Part shown: piece after piece, positions 23,401 through 32,124 of the stretch
Numbering within the stretch: position 1 is the first letter of the stretch
How the letters are laid out: the number at the start of each line of letters is the position of its first letter
Assembly (NCBI RefSeq): GCF_039555335.1
Contig: NC_092640.1
Coordinates: 38,918,295 to 38,982,294 of the forward strand
DNA from: Amphiura filiformis
Taxonomy: Eukaryota > Echinodermata > Ophiuroidea > Amphilepidida > Amphiuridae
DNA length: 64,000 nucleotides
Reading direction: 5' to 3'
Position numbers and translations under genes: made by a program
Notes under the pieces: model-generated
The model's database searches: none
What the model was told of the DNA's origin: nothing
The model's input: the letters and a program-made list of their open reading frames with translations, nothing else

Positions 23401-26400
23401 CTTAAAGGAAAGCCCAGCATGCGAGTGTGGTAGTGAGGAACAAACAGCCGACCACATCATCTCATCCTGTCATCTCCATAGACCACCGAATGGTATCTCC
23501 GGCCTGATTGAAGTCGATGAAGCCACCAGGGACTGGTTGATGCGTACATGGGCTTGAAATTTAATGTTTTGGCTTTTATATTTTGTTTCTTCCTGACATA
23601 CGCAAGAAGAAGAAGAAGTTGCAGTCATTGTAAAGGGACAACCAGCATAATTCATGAGGGCTATTTTTGCATTTTCGAGGGAAATCACCCTTAGCCCCTT
23701 GTCTATTTTGAGCGCTGCTGCATAGATGCAGGCACATGACTTCACTGACGATTATGCCAGACCTTTGAAGGGGCTTCCACTTAAAATCCACACTACCCCT
23801 GTGAACGATTTATGAAAATATCTTCCACAGGGGGAGTACAAATTTCAAATGGAATTCCCACATTAAGCAGCTCTATTTGAAACTCACCTTCCCTCTGTAG
23901 AAGTTTCAGGTTGCATCTTTCTCAGAGGGTGTATGAAATTCAAATGGAGCTGCCTATCGTGTTATTCCATTTGAATTATATTCCCCTGTGGAAGATATTT
24001 CCAAAATCTTCCACAGGGGAATGTAGATTTCAAATGGAACAGCCAAATTACCTTTTATCCAGATTCTTTGAGAATGGTTTGGTGAAGGTGACATTGTAGC
24101 CTGTAGTATGTTTGCTTCCATGTGTGTACTCAGTAGCTAATGTCTCCACACGCCCAAAGATATTGGGCATACGCACACCGACGATCTGCAAAAAAAAAAC
24201 CCATTTAATGTATTAGCAGTTGGATACAATCAAAGGAAGATTTAGAGGTTAAATTTAACCTCTACGATCTTATAATATAAAATTGGTTGATTTTTTTCTC
24301 AAACCTGATTTTGAGCATATTTGTAATCTTTACACCATGTCCCAACTTACATCGAAATGAAATCGGCCAAATTTGTTGTGTGTGTATGTATGTCAACAGA
24401 GCAGTTTTGACATAAAGTTGTATTCAGACATTAAGTCCCTCACAAAAATCCATGTTAAACTGACAAAATATAGCCAGTGGGGCTTCTTTCAGTTTCACTT
24501 GTTATTTCGGCAAAATGGTCAGAAATTTTTCTTGATAGTTACTACTGATATTATTATTTCAGCATTTCAGAGTAAAGAATAACAAAATTAAAATTTGAAG
24601 GAATTTGATTGAAATTGTTCATTATGGCTTTAATGACTCCTGTACATTTTAAGTATGATCATGTGACATAGTTCAAATGACACAAATAATAATATATCAG
24701 TTCTAAAAGGGGAGCAAACTGCGATGAAAATATCAGCAAGCCCAGCTTGAAATTCTTCTGACAACAAATTTAATGCTGATCATCACAGTTTGTATGAGTT
24801 GGGAAGCTAACCCTGGCTGTGTAGATTATCCTGGATTCAGGCTGAATTGGATACTGTTTGAGGGCGAGGTGGCCTAGTGGTCTAAGGCGCTGGACCATTA
24901 GGGAGAGTTGAGCGAGGGGGCCGTGGTTCGAAACCCCATCCTGCCCGATCCTTGTTGCTCACTCTAAATAGTTCCAATAGGTCAGAAATTTCACAATCAT
25001 ATTCCCTTTAAGTCTAGTAGAATATAATTGTGGTATTTCTCCTCGCTCATTCTACACAGTGGGTGCCCGGTGCCTCGTGGTTCGAAGGGTCACATAAAAT
25101 GGCGGTTCCGTGTGTCAGGCGATTCAAACCTGAGCACGTAAAAAGTTGCAGGCCTTATCGAAAAGAGTAGGGGGATCATCCCCGGGCTTGTTACCTGCAC
25201 CCTCCCTAGGTCCCAGGGCAGTTAGTAGTTGTGTGTACAGTATAATGGTAGTAGATTAGTTGTGTTCATGTAATGTTGTGAAATGGTGATATAGATAGAT
25301 TTACACTGCTGAGCATGCAGTGGTGCGCCTGAAATAAGAGGCGGGATTTCCAGAATTGATTGATTGATTGATTGTGCCTGTACAGAGCAGCATTTGAACA
25401 GAATGATGCTGATTGGTTTATGGGTAAGGACAGAGAAAATGCAGTTAATGCCCGATGCGCAAAATCGCCGAAACGTATGCATTTTGAGTATAATCGTGCA
25501 TTTTAGGTCGGACCGCGAATTTTCAGATTTTTCCAAAATAACCATTTTTCAAGAACTCATTTTCCAAAAAACCTGAAGTTTTCACTAAAATCAAAGAATC
25601 CATAAATAATGATCTGCAACACAATCCATGACAAAAAAAGTATAGAAAATAGGCCGTCGCAAAAAATTGCAAGAAATTATAAAAGAAAAAAGTAAAAAAA
25701 ATTTAATATTGCTTATATTTGAACTTTTTAGTGGAGAAAAATCATGCATTTTGGTAAAAAATGTGCAAATTGCGCGTTTTCAAACACTGGCACACGCATT
25801 TTACTCTAAAAAATCACGCATTTTCCCTATGCTTATTTATGGGGTATCTTAGGGCAAAGTGATCACTACTCTCTGCGCACTAAAATGCTGCCATTATAAA
25901 AATCCATGTTTTATATTATGTTAGGCCAAAAAAAAATAATGGTTTGTCTCAAAGCTCACAAGTGGTTTGAAAACAAATGCGAAATGCAATTTTTTTTTTT
26001 TTTATTCCTGACTGTTTTCATGGTATTTGGAGAAAAAAATCTGAATTTCGCCGAATTTTTCTGGAAAAACTAAAAAAACTATAAAAAAATTCCGCATTTC
26101 TTTTTTTCCAAATCTCACGATTTTACAAATGCACGCTGAGCTTTGAGACAAACCTTTTTTTTTTTGCCTTATCAACCTGCTTTTGTTACGGCTACTTACC
26201 AAATTTCCCTCATTATTTCCTACTTGTGCATGTGTACTGCCAGTTATACGGCGAGATTCCTTCACATTAAATGTTATGTCAAAACCATCCGGATCATCTT
26301 GCTCACCTGGACAAAAGCACACATTTGATATTTGGTAAACAGTTTATATTGTCACACATTATACCATTGAGATAAAAAATATTTTTTATCTCGATGATTA

Positions 26401-29400
26401 TATTATTCATAATGTCTTTTCTAATTAATAATTGAGCGGGGGGATTATGACGCTCGTAAACAGACCGTGCCCGAGTTTGATTGACAGATCATGTCTTTCT
26501 AATTCTGTCCTTGATTATAATCAGTGGCAAACTAGTTCTCTCTTTGATTAGGCAAAAAAAAATTGTATTCTGTAGCGTGCACGCATTTTGTTTTTGACTG
26601 CTTATTTTGCGCATTAGAATTTTTTTACTTACAAAGGAGAAAAAACAACAACAAAAAAAAAACCCTGAAAAATCGCAAAAGATAATATAAAACACTACTG
26701 AAGAAAACATTTACATACTACACAAATGAGCGTAGTGAAAAACTACTGGATAAAACATCACACATTTTTTTATAAAAATTATTAATACTTTTTTAATCTG
26801 CAGGTTAACAGGGGATCATAAACAATCTTGAATATGAAGAAATATGATTTTTTTTTTGGTTCGGAGAGACCCACTGTAAATTCCCATTCCAATTCACATT
26901 AAAAAGGGTTTCATTTCAAGGCATGGATTAAAAAAAATAAAAAAACGCATTTCGCATTTGACTTTTAAGACCTGCTACAGGAACAAACATGTTTTTTTTT
27001 GCTTTATAATCAGTGGTGGACAGTGAAGCAGGCACGTTTGTGAAGGTTGTCATTCATCCAGGTATAATCAAATATAAAATTAGACTCATTAAAACTATTC
27101 AACTGGACTCACGGTTTTGAGAGGCAACGGTTTCACACCTTATCCTAGGTGCATCTTCAGGCCGTCTGTTGGTCTGTCGGCAATTGGTCACTGATCAGTG
27201 GCGAGATGGTGTTGCCAGAGGAATATTGTCTATGCTATTGAATGCAAGGTCAACAATTGCCAGGACTTGTACATTGGTGAAACAAAACAGACCTTGGCTA
27301 AGCGTATGTACCAGCACAGACGTGCCAGCACCAGTTATGGGGATTCTGCAGTATATACGCATTTGGACACCACAAATCACACCTTCGACAACAAGGACGT
27401 TGTGATCTTAGACAGGGAGCGCCCAAGAAGTTTGGCTCTAAATCTACAACCTCTGGCAACACCATCTCGCCACTGGTCAGTGACCAATTGCTGACAGACC
27501 AACAGATGGCCTAAAGATGCACCTAGGATAAGGTGTGAAACCGTTGCCTCTCAAAACCGTGAGTCCAGTTGAATAGTTTTAACGAGTCTAATTTTATAAG
27601 TGAAGCAGGTAGATAATTAAAGGTATAACAGCCTCAGGTAGATAAAGGTATAACAAAAAATCAGATTACGGTATTAAATTAATTTTATGAATAACAAACT
27701 AAACTTGTTACCTTTGCTAGTGTCAATAAACACTCCAACTCCAGTGAATATCCCAAGTCTTTCTAGCTTCAGCTTAGCATTACCACTCTTCTCTATCACC
27801 TCCTTGAATGTCCCAGCCTTAAATACATCCTGTACTTGCGCTATAACTATGTCATCCTTGGTACGGGCGAGACCATCGATGTGAATGCGCTGAACTTTGG
27901 CCTGCTCGGATAAAGATTAATAGAATAAATATTGATCACTTGAAAAGTTACAAATATTGTTTGACTTTCGGTCTAAAGGGCCATGCATAAATACCAGTGC
28001 ACAGCTTTCCCCAACTTGGCTAGGGAATCCCTCATTCAATAAGAGCATTGTACCTGCAGTAAGCTGTAGCTTAGCTGGGGAAGGCTGCACAATGGTAATA
28101 GGTATGGGCCCTAAGTGCAAGGGCACACTGAAAGTACAAAGTACATGTACAAAGTACAATGAATTTCTTATTTTTAAGGAGAACAGAAGAATGTGTCTTA
28201 AAGGTCCGTAACCCGATCGACAGCATCATCCCCCGATTTTTTTCATTGTTGATGAGGTTTTGGTATCACATAATAGATACTATTTTTCTCATTACTATCC
28301 TGAAATTTGACGCCCAAGTCGATGTATTTCCGGAGAAATCATGAAACACAGCGGTTTTTACAGGCTACCAGTTTGTAAATACTAAAAATTACTCCGGATT
28401 TCTGGGTAGGGAATTCTGAACGATCATCAGTCTCCTCAACAGCTACTTTGGTTTCACACATACACATTCTGTGAAAAAGCGAACCACACTAACTGCTGAG
28501 GAGACTGTGCGCCGTATTTAATTATAAAACTTCCACGCTTGCCGTAGTGGGCTATTTAGCTCAATTAGTTAGCGCGTTTGTTTTTACCCGAGAGGTACCC
28601 GGTTCAAAACCCGGTATCGGAAGGGTTTTTTTCTCTCCATTTTTAACCCAAACTTTTTTATATTCATTTGCAATGTACATATTGCAAGGGGAAATATATT
28701 TTGTTTCCTTTTTTTCTGAAACGGTACGAAAAAAACACATATTTTCCGTTCAATACGGGCCGGGCATTGTACGTCATACTAACGGGAATTGTTGTTGTTG
28801 CTTGCCTGCCCAGAATGCAATTCACGTATACCAAGGTATTGGATTGCAAATTTGGCTATTTATTCACATTTACGTTGAAAATGCTCTCGTAAGCAGCATA
28901 AAGGGGGCGATATTTGATATTATTATGTAATTTTAAAGACAATATATATCCAAAACCAATAGGGTTACCCCCCCTTTAACCACAGAATTAAAACCAGAGA
29001 ATCTGGACTCAACGGTCATCTTGATACCCGCATGGAGCAAAAATTGGGCATATACAGACTATACAGTTTCACTGGGGATGTACTTGAGGCAATCATTGTC
29101 AGGTGAGTGCGACACCGCATACTCAACGCTTTTGAGAGACTCACTTGATGCGACCTGCAGTGCACACAATCGCTATTAAGCTTACAGACTTGGACATGGT
29201 TCAGTCAAGGGCCAGAATACCCCAATTTTCCCCTGTTAGCTGATAGCACTACTGTACGTAGTGGTATAGGGAGTTCAGGTTCTCTGGTTTTAATTCTGTG
29301 GTCTCAACTTGGGTTTGATGTTACACTATTTCTTCAAAGGATGTTTTTGTTAATAGGCAAAAGTCCATGGCCCTAGCTTGTGGCCCCTTTTGGGAAAACT

Positions 29401-31636
29401 CATTATAATTTAAGACCAAATTAAAAAGACTAGTTTGTGTATTACGTCCTGTCAACCAGACCAAAAATGCCTTACTGGTCAGTAACCAATCACGTCGCGC
29501 CTTTGCCCTGATGTCAGATGCACACATGACTTTTTAACTCAGTCTTCAATTACAATGTTTTTTCTTTTTCTTCTTTGGATGTCTTGTGCCAATGCTTGGA
29601 AGCACTGGACCAATCACACACCACATAGTCTTAGTAGGAACACTGATGCCAAATACAAACATGCAAGGGCATAGGTCAAGGATTTTCAATCATATTTGCT
29701 CAGCCCTCGAATTAACCCACGGCACCCATGGCATTTTGCCGTGATGTCCTCAAAATATGTCCTTTACCCAAGACAGTCACTTGCCGTGCCCTCTTTATGA
29801 AGTTGCCGTTGGTGCCCCAGCCCTGCCCCTTCATTATAAAATCATCTATCTCTGTTTGTGTGTGTTTGTTTTCTTCACTTTTGAGAAATTGCCTTGGTGC
29901 CCTTCTCAAATTTTCAACAGTTGCCATGATGCCCTCTTGAAATACATTTGTATTACAAACTGCAGTGCTGCCTGGCCTTTTCAGTGAAAATCCAAGGCAA
30001 TTATCAACTTGCCTTAAAAAAGTTGCCGTGCCCCTTCAGATCCTTAATTCGAGGGCTGTATTTGCTCACATGCCACGGAGAGCCAAATTCATTTCAAATG
30101 CGACTATGCTATGTTGCTATGCACATGTGGAATTGTGGATATAGCCCCACTTTGCTGGAAAAAAATAATGTGTGTATATCCCCAGTAAGATAGTATGGAA
30201 TCAGATGGATATTGTCTGATTCTGTACTATGCAATATGGTATCTCACCCCCCCCCATGTCTAACTAATGCCTAATTGTGCCCTCTAGGGGTTATGTATGG
30301 CAAAAGATCAAGAGGACAACTACGAACTGGATGCCACAGTAATGTGTTTTACCAAACACGAATATCTATGCCCGTGACCACACCTAACCCCCTTCCCCTA
30401 TTCACAAATGAAAACTTGGTGAGCACCTCTAAAACACCACCGGACTAGCACACACTCTTTCTAATACCCTACCAAGCCTTCACTCTCTCTTATACCCCAT
30501 CAGACCCTCGCTCTCTCTAAAACACCACCAGCCTGGACCACACTCTCTCTAATACCCCACGTCTTAAAGAACCACACCCCTTGTCCTATCATGACAACCT
30601 TTTGAGGTGGTCCAAGGAACCAAAATCAAAATGCCTACACATTCCCTTATATTTCTGGTAGTTTTTGTCTAGTGATGAGTTTCCTTGACATACGATTCAG
30701 ACCTTTATCATAGCAAACACAGGTTTTAAAAGTTTACACATATTGCTCCCTGTAGCCTATGACCTTTGACCTCTGGGGTCGTGGCTACCATAGGTTACAT
30801 TTAGGGGCCATGGGTCATCATTATACTAAGTATGAACCCTGATGGCGCTATATAGTTCTTGGGCTAGAGCTGTTTGAAATGTTACACATATTGCCCCCTG
30901 TAGCCCATGACCTTTGACCTATGGGGTCGAGGGTACCCTAGGAAATTTTTAGGGGTCATGGGCCATCATTATATTAAGTATGGGCCCGAGGCTACTTTAG
31001 TTCTTGAGCTAGAGGAGTGCAAAAAAGTGGTCTTACGGAGAAGGAGAAGAAGGCTAAGACGAAGGAGAAAACTAAACACAACAAATACAATATCTATGCC
31101 CTGTTGCACGGGCATAGATAAGGACTACATCAAGCAACTAATTGAGGATACTGGGCTAGAAAGGCAAGAAATTAGGAAATGCATGCAGAACATATTTGTG
31201 TGGAGAGCCATCAGCAGAGTCGACTAAACAATTCGAAAGCAAGTAAGCAAGCCCAATTAGCATACATTGTAAGAAAACTAGGGATCTGCAGAGGTATCCC
31301 CAGTTCATTGGGATGTTCAACATAAATAATGTAGCCCTGTTTCACACATCTTACAAATGACCCCCCCCCCCACATACACACATATTGTTTTCTTAGTTAA
31401 TCTTACTTTAATGTTGCCACTGAAAGTTCTTGAGACAGTTCCTTCCTCTTCCTCCATTTGTGGACCTCCTCTTCTCTCCTGTTTATTAATTTCAAAAGTA
31501 AATTGATAAAACAAAATTATAATCATATTCAGTAGTAGCCCGAGGTACTCACACCTCCGTCACTACGATTTCCACTGTCCGAGGCTCCGAGGTCTGAGAC
31601 TCCTGAGCCTATCTGGTCCAGGGTAAAATACCACAT
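11362..31636 (-). CDS. SAMM50: SAMM50 sorting and assembly machinery component 50 (12-exon gene)
   Basis: The product is the Omp85/BamA-type beta-barrel protein of the mitochondrial outer membrane that folds and inserts other beta-barrel proteins in the SAM complex. Minus-strand exons, in transcript order: 31636-31553 (uncertain), 31478-31407, 27901-27712, 26306-26200, 24185-24052, 23034-22946, 21127-21015, 18565-18407, 16200-16062, 14958-14812, 12594-12450, 11407-11362. All have AG acceptors and GT donors with matching phases, and they sum to 475 codons including the stop. The family layout is visible: an acidic N-terminus, one POTRA domain ([12 protein letters not shown] ... GFDITFNV), then the barrel with [36 protein letters not shown] and [13 protein letters not shown]. 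Introns are packed with transposons. Exon 6 contains an in-frame TGA as written, so the gene is either disrupted in this assembly or spliced differently there. Identification is firm. Whether this copy is functional is less certain. Confidence 0.93.
11575..11985 (-). mobile_element. tRNA-derived SINE (minus strand)
   Basis: Reading the minus strand, GAGTTAGCGCAGCGG (A box) and GGGTTCAAGCCC (B box) form a tRNA-like head at 11920-11985. The body ends at GGCGCTTTATAAATCCAAAA and an AT-rich tail near 11580. Confidence 0.82.
12450..12594 (-). CDS. SAMM50: SAMM50 exon 11 (barrel, RWSYGAG)
   Basis: Encodes [20 protein letters not shown], then [20 protein letters not shown], matching the penultimate barrel strands of the family. 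Acceptor CACAG, donor GTAAGC, phase 2 at both ends. Confidence 0.95.
12847..13386. mobile_element. MITE with TIR TATAGACCCTATGCAATA (540 bp)
   Basis: The 18-bp end is repeated inverted at 13369-13386 with one mismatch. It abuts the next MITE at 13393. Confidence 0.75.
13393..13834. mobile_element. TA-flanked MITE, TIR CCGTATTGTTTGTAATAAAC
   Basis: Inverted ends of ~25 bp with TA at 13391-13392 and 13835-13836. Tc1/mariner-like by target; no coding capacity. Internal GAATAAACGCCCCC-like blocks repeat at both ends. Confidence 0.85.
13859..14708. mobile_element. pogo/Tigger-like MITE (850 bp) with TA target
   Basis: TIR CAGTAGAAACTCGTTAATAC inverted at the right end (CAGTGGAAACTCGTTAATAC), flanked by TA. 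CAGT plus TA is typical of the pogo branch of Tc1/mariner. It lies just beyond the donor of SAMM50 exon 10. Confidence 0.88.
14812..14958 (-). CDS. SAMM50: SAMM50 exon 10 (barrel)
   Basis: Encodes [38 protein letters not shown] and [11 protein letters not shown], colinear with the human sequence. Acceptor TTCAG, donor GTGAGT. A pogo-like MITE ends about 100 bp past the donor. Confidence 0.95.
15000..15370 (+). mobile_element. tRNA-derived SINE (plus strand)
   Basis: TAGCTCAATCGATAAGGC and GGTTCGAACCC mark A and B boxes. A core with GAGAGCTGATCCTGG follows, then a tail GCTGAGGCTTGTGGATCAAC repeated at 46137-46160. A core relative is at 5415-5660. Confidence 0.82.
15650..15982. mobile_element. 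MITE (GCTATTCCAGTTGAAATCCA ends) carrying a nested 158-bp element
   Basis: Outer ends are inverted copies of GCTATTCCAGTTGAAATCCA. The inner element 15754-15911 has its own 29-bp inverted ends starting AATACGCGGATTTAGGGTTT. Confidence 0.85.
15754..15911. mobile_element. 158-bp TIR element nested in a MITE
   Basis: 29-bp perfect inverted ends (AATACGCGGATTTAGGG...), ~100-bp core. No clear target duplication. Confidence 0.82.
16062..16200 (-). CDS. SAMM50: SAMM50 exon 9 (RGF motif of the barrel)
   Basis: Encodes [18 protein letters not shown], then [20 protein letters not shown] and PYSQ. The GGPTS(V/I)RGF signature carries the invariant Arg of loop 6 in Omp85 proteins. Acceptor GACAG, donor GTAGTA, ends in phase 1. 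Confidence 0.95.
16264..16525 (-). mobile_element. SINE copy A of a duplicated segment
   Basis: The minus strand has a tRNA-like GGGGTCAATTCCC box and a CAAAAAAGC...GTTAGGGT end. Duplicated at 16572-17065 with the same flank. Confidence 0.72.
16572..17065 (-). mobile_element. SINE copy B, interrupted by a TIR element
   Basis: Same sequence as copy A up to 16769, resuming at 17023 after the insertion. The internal tRNA-like part is shortened. Confidence 0.72.
16770..17022. mobile_element. ~250-bp TIR element inserted in the second copy of a duplicated SINE segment
   Basis: Inverted ends TGATGCGATCAAGCAAAATC / its complement over ~40 bp. The paralogous sequence at 16485-16525 reads straight through, giving the empty site. 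TA target likely. A diverged relative is at 18667-18920. Confidence 0.85.
17337..17625. mobile_element. Fold-back element with ~120-bp arms
   Basis: AAAACGATGCACTTGTCGGC ... AAATCATCCC on the left is repeated inverted at 17490-17615 with few mismatches around a ~35-bp loop. A young palindromic MITE. Confidence 0.85.
17814..18184. mobile_element. MITE with CCCGGGGTACTCA ends (371 bp)
   Basis: CCCGGGGTACTCA at left, TGAGTACCCCGGG at right. The interior is AT-rich with repeated CAT(T)GATATACCAAAA blocks. Confidence 0.8.
18407..18565 (-). CDS. SAMM50: SAMM50 exon 8 (barrel, AGYTGGDV)
   Basis: 53 codons in phase 0: [18 protein letters not shown], then [15 protein letters not shown] and [11 protein letters not shown]. 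The AGYTGGDV and ELQLNK motifs are family hallmarks. Acceptor CTCAG, donor GTGAGT. Confidence 0.95.
18667..18920. mobile_element. Diverged copy of the GATCAAGCAAAAT TIR element
   Basis: GTGATCAAGTAAAATGAATC near the left and CTCATTTTGCTTGATAGCAG near the right are inverse and match the element at 16770. Confidence 0.6.
19172..19354. mobile_element. Copy of the GCTATTCCAGTT MITE family
   Basis: GGGCTATTCCAGTTGTATTC at left; GGATTTCAACTGTAATAGC at right in inverse. Further pieces of the same family: 22710-22760, 23770-24050 and 46580-46850. Confidence 0.75.
19555..20192. mobile_element. Palindromic TTAA-type MITE (638 bp)
   Basis: TTAA on both sides (19551-19554, 20193-20196) and long diverged inverted arms including GATATCAAATAATTTT and its complement. 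TTAA targets fit piggyBac or Kolobok. Partial relatives lie at 21238-21320 and 22462-22700. Confidence 0.8.
20368..20475 (-). pseudogene. Decayed duplicate of SAMM50 exon 7
   Basis: The minus strand reads WRELSRIA, a TGA, then [16 protein letters not shown] and LSLK, followed by a good GTAAGT donor. It aligns base for base with the intact exon at 21015-21127 ([20 protein letters not shown]). The stop at the position of an Met-Thr pair and loss of the WEG end show it is not functional. It lies in the intron between exons 7 and 8. It may be a local tandem duplication of the exon that decayed, or a former alternative exon. Confidence 0.82.
20490..20702. mobile_element. Short TIR element with CAATAGAGG ends, GC-rich core
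   Basis: CAATAGAGG / CCTCTATTG with inner CCATCTTGTG / CACAAGATGG. Next to the decayed exon. Confidence 0.6.
21015..21127 (-). CDS. SAMM50: SAMM50 exon 7 (barrel, WREL motif)
   Basis: Encodes [20 protein letters not shown] then [17 protein letters not shown], almost identical to the human [20 protein letters not shown] segment. Acceptor CTAG, donor GTAAGA, phase 0 at the end. A decayed copy of this same exon lies about 650 bp downstream in the transcript direction. Confidence 0.95.
21407..22012. repeat. Cluster of short hairpins with conserved loops and varying stems
   Basis: At least ten hairpins in 600 bp. One class has the loop CAGCTATATCA (or close) with stems at 21463-21489 (8 bp), 21515-21539 (7), 21614-21636 (6), 21821-21847 (8) and 21860-21882 (6). 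A second class has loop CAGCATAA or CAGCCTAA with CCAAA/TTTGG stems at 21561-21578 and 21991-22012. Others: CAGTTGA/TCAACTG at 21407-21433 and 21644-21666, and TGAAGTG/CACTTCA at 21897-21918. It lies in the SAMM50 intron between exons 6 and 7. Confidence 0.85.
22462..22700. mobile_element. Partial copies of the TTAA-type MITE arm
   Basis: Two head-to-tail pieces of the arm (ATTATTTGATATCAGAAGGA appears at about 22490 and 22587), the second running to the CCCCTTAA end. No complete element. Confidence 0.7.
22946..23034 (-). CDS. SAMM50: SAMM50 exon 6 (barrel; in-frame TGA)
   Basis: Follows exon 5 in phase. It reads [16 protein letters not shown] then YRDTERE, matching the [23 protein letters not shown] region of the family. 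Downstream of a short GA run the frame meets TGA at 22954-22956 before the GTAAGA donor. The phase at that donor still fits exon 7. Two weaker upstream GT sites, after bases 22967 and 22964, would keep frame and skip the stop. A different frame after the GA run gives residues nearer the family consensus. So either there is an indel in this copy or its assembly, or an unusual donor is used. Confidence 0.75.
23210..23620 (+). mobile_element. Jockey/CR1-type LINE fragment, frameshifted, antisense in a SAMM50 intron
   Basis: Plus-strand reading gives [35 protein letters not shown], then after a shift near 23363 [18 protein letters not shown] and [19 protein letters not shown]. This Cys/His tail is typical of the C-terminus of jockey-like polymerases. 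It ends near an AAG-repeat tail at 23602-23617. Badly truncated. Confidence 0.85.
23770..24050. mobile_element. Several pieces of the GGAAT/TTCCAC MITE family
   Basis: Repeated blocks of the form TTTCAAATGGAAT and AAAATCTTCCACAGGGG in both orientations. They lie immediately downstream of SAMM50 exon 5. Confidence 0.65.
24052..24185 (-). CDS. SAMM50: SAMM50 exon 5 (barrel strands)
   Basis: Encodes [20 protein letters not shown], then [18 protein letters not shown] and SKNLDKR. It aligns without gaps to the LPNLLGRAEKV ... SYGTKETSYGLSFFKP region of the human protein. GCAG acceptor after a T-rich tract, GTAATT donor, ends in phase 2. Confidence 0.95.
24857..25374 (+). mobile_element. tRNA(Leu-type)-derived SINE with ATTG-repeat tail
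   Basis: GGCCTAGTGGTCTAAGGCGC (A box) and GTGGTTCGAAACCCC (B box), a ~350-bp body, and (TGAT)n at 25354-25373. Confidence 0.82.
25924..26168. mobile_element. Harbinger-like MITE with TTA target duplication
   Basis: GGCCAAAAAAAAATAATGG ... TTTTTTTTGCC between TTA triplets (25921-25923, 26169-26171), plus GTTTGTCTCAAAGCTCA inverted. It ends 32 bp from SAMM50 exon 4. Confidence 0.8.
26200..26306 (-). CDS. SAMM50: SAMM50 exon 4 (end of POTRA, start of barrel)
   Basis: Encodes [28 protein letters not shown] and VGNNEGNL. The last strand of the POTRA domain and the conserved GNNEG turn into the barrel are plain. Acceptor CCAG, donor GTAAGT. A Harbinger-like MITE ends 32 bp beyond the donor, inside the following intron. 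Confidence 0.95.
27072..27598 (+). mobile_element. Penelope-like GIY-YIG endonuclease fragment between ~148-bp inverted repeats
   Basis: The plus strand from about 27210 reads [37 protein letters not shown] and [14 protein letters not shown]. This is the GIY-YIG nuclease module found at the C-terminus of Penelope-like retroelements. The module is cut off after ILDRE and sits between near-identical inverted arms at 27072-27220 and 27450-27598. Penelope elements often have terminal repeats in inverted order, so this may be an internally deleted element. The opposite transcription strand is that of SAMM50. Confidence 0.8.
27712..27901 (-). CDS. SAMM50: SAMM50 exon 3 (POTRA domain, first part)
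   Basis: Encodes 63 codons plus one base: [13 protein letters not shown], then [13 protein letters not shown] and [18 protein letters not shown]. This is the POTRA beta-alpha-alpha-beta core of SAMM50, colinear with the human protein. The acceptor is GCAG and the donor GTAACA; it ends in phase 1 and joins exon 4. Confidence 0.95.
28545..28625 (+). mobile_element. tRNA-like SINE head or tRNA pseudogene
   Basis: TAGCTCAATTAGTTAGCGCG and CGGTTCAAAACCC boxes with correct spacing, but the acceptor and T stems do not pair, so it is not a functional tRNA. Confidence 0.6.
28979..29302. mobile_element. MITE with ACCACAGAATTAAAACCAGA ends
   Basis: ~27-bp inverted ends. Same family at 47151-47606 and probably 834-1165. 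Confidence 0.82.
29701..30058. mobile_element. hAT-type MITE (358 bp) with 8-bp TSD TATTTGCT
   Basis: Terminal inverted repeats CAGCCCTCGAATTAA are perfect over 15 bp. Direct repeats TATTTGCT flank it at 29693-29700 and 30059-30066. CAG...CTG ends with an 8-bp duplication fit hAT. A second full copy is at 53531-53888. Confidence 0.92.
30725..31130. repeat. ~150-bp repeat pair, purine tract and terminal hairpin
   Basis: Two diverged ~150-bp units (ACACATATTGCYCCCTGTAG near 30735 and 30884) lead into a GA-rich tract and the hairpin CTATGCCC...GGGCATAG. The layout mirrors 2708-4345: hairpin, polypyrimidine/purine tract, tandem units with TGGGCC motifs. Confidence 0.65.
31407..31478 (-). CDS. 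SAMM50: SAMM50 exon 2 (acidic N-terminal segment)
   Basis: Flanked by an ACAG acceptor at the upper end and a GTAAG donor. It encodes a short acidic stretch ([17 protein letters not shown]) that joins in phase 0 to [11 protein letters not shown] of the POTRA exon. This matches the acidic segment that precedes the POTRA domain in the family. It holds an internal ATG that could be the true start. Confidence 0.75.
31553..31636 (-). CDS. SAMM50: SAMM50 candidate exon 1 (N-terminus)
   Basis: An ATG at 31634-31636 opens 28 codons rich in Gly, Ser and Asp. They end at a perfect GTGAGT donor whose phase fits the next exon. The extreme N-terminus of SAMM50 is poorly conserved, so this rests on splice signals and phase only. 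The alternative is that translation starts at the ATG at 31455-31457 inside the next exon, or further upstream. Confidence 0.4.
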
Positions 31637-31881
31637 TTCTCATAAATACCGCTTCCTACCATTCCTCACGTGAAGATGAGACTTAAACAAAACCAGGGGT
31701 GTGATTGGTGCTTTTTGAAAAAAAAAACCTAAGGCAATGAAATTGCGAAGCGGAGCGAGCGAAGCGAGCGGAGCGAGCGGAGCTCTCGCCTGTTGCGGCC
31801 GGGGGTCCAGGGGCCCGCTTAATCCATGGATTCCCGTAAATGGATTCTCGTTGTACAATCTTGCTCGAGTCCAAAAGGTAT

Positions 31882-32122
31882 CAGGGTCGGATCCAGGAAT
31901 TTTTGATAAAGGGGCGCCTTTTGGTCGATTTACGAAAAAATGTGTTAAAGGGGTTACCCTCGAAAACTCAACGGTTTTGGCCCATTGTTTGCTGTTCATG
32001 GCGAATTTGTTCCTTTTTTAAATTTCTTACAATTTTTGTATTGTTAAGTTACCGGCGTCCTTCGCTAGTCAAAAAATAGAGGGGGCGCGCGCCGGCTGCG
32101 CCCCCCCCTAAATCCGCCCCTG
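31882..32122. mobile_element. hAT-type MITE with CAGGGTCGGATCCAGG end
   Basis: CAGGGTCGGATCCAGG at left, AAATCCGCCCCTG at right, GGTAT on both sides (5 bp). It lies upstream of the putative SAMM50 start. Confidence 0.65.
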
Positions 32123-32124
32123 GG

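Noticed and set aside
28545..28625. Functional tRNA gene
   Set aside because: A and B boxes are present, but acceptor and T stems do not pair; a SINE head or tRNA pseudogene fits better.
31737..32021. Plus- and minus-strand frames with SGASEASGASGA-like repeats
   Set aside because: They arise from a GAGCGAGCGAAGC simple repeat next to a hAT MITE.
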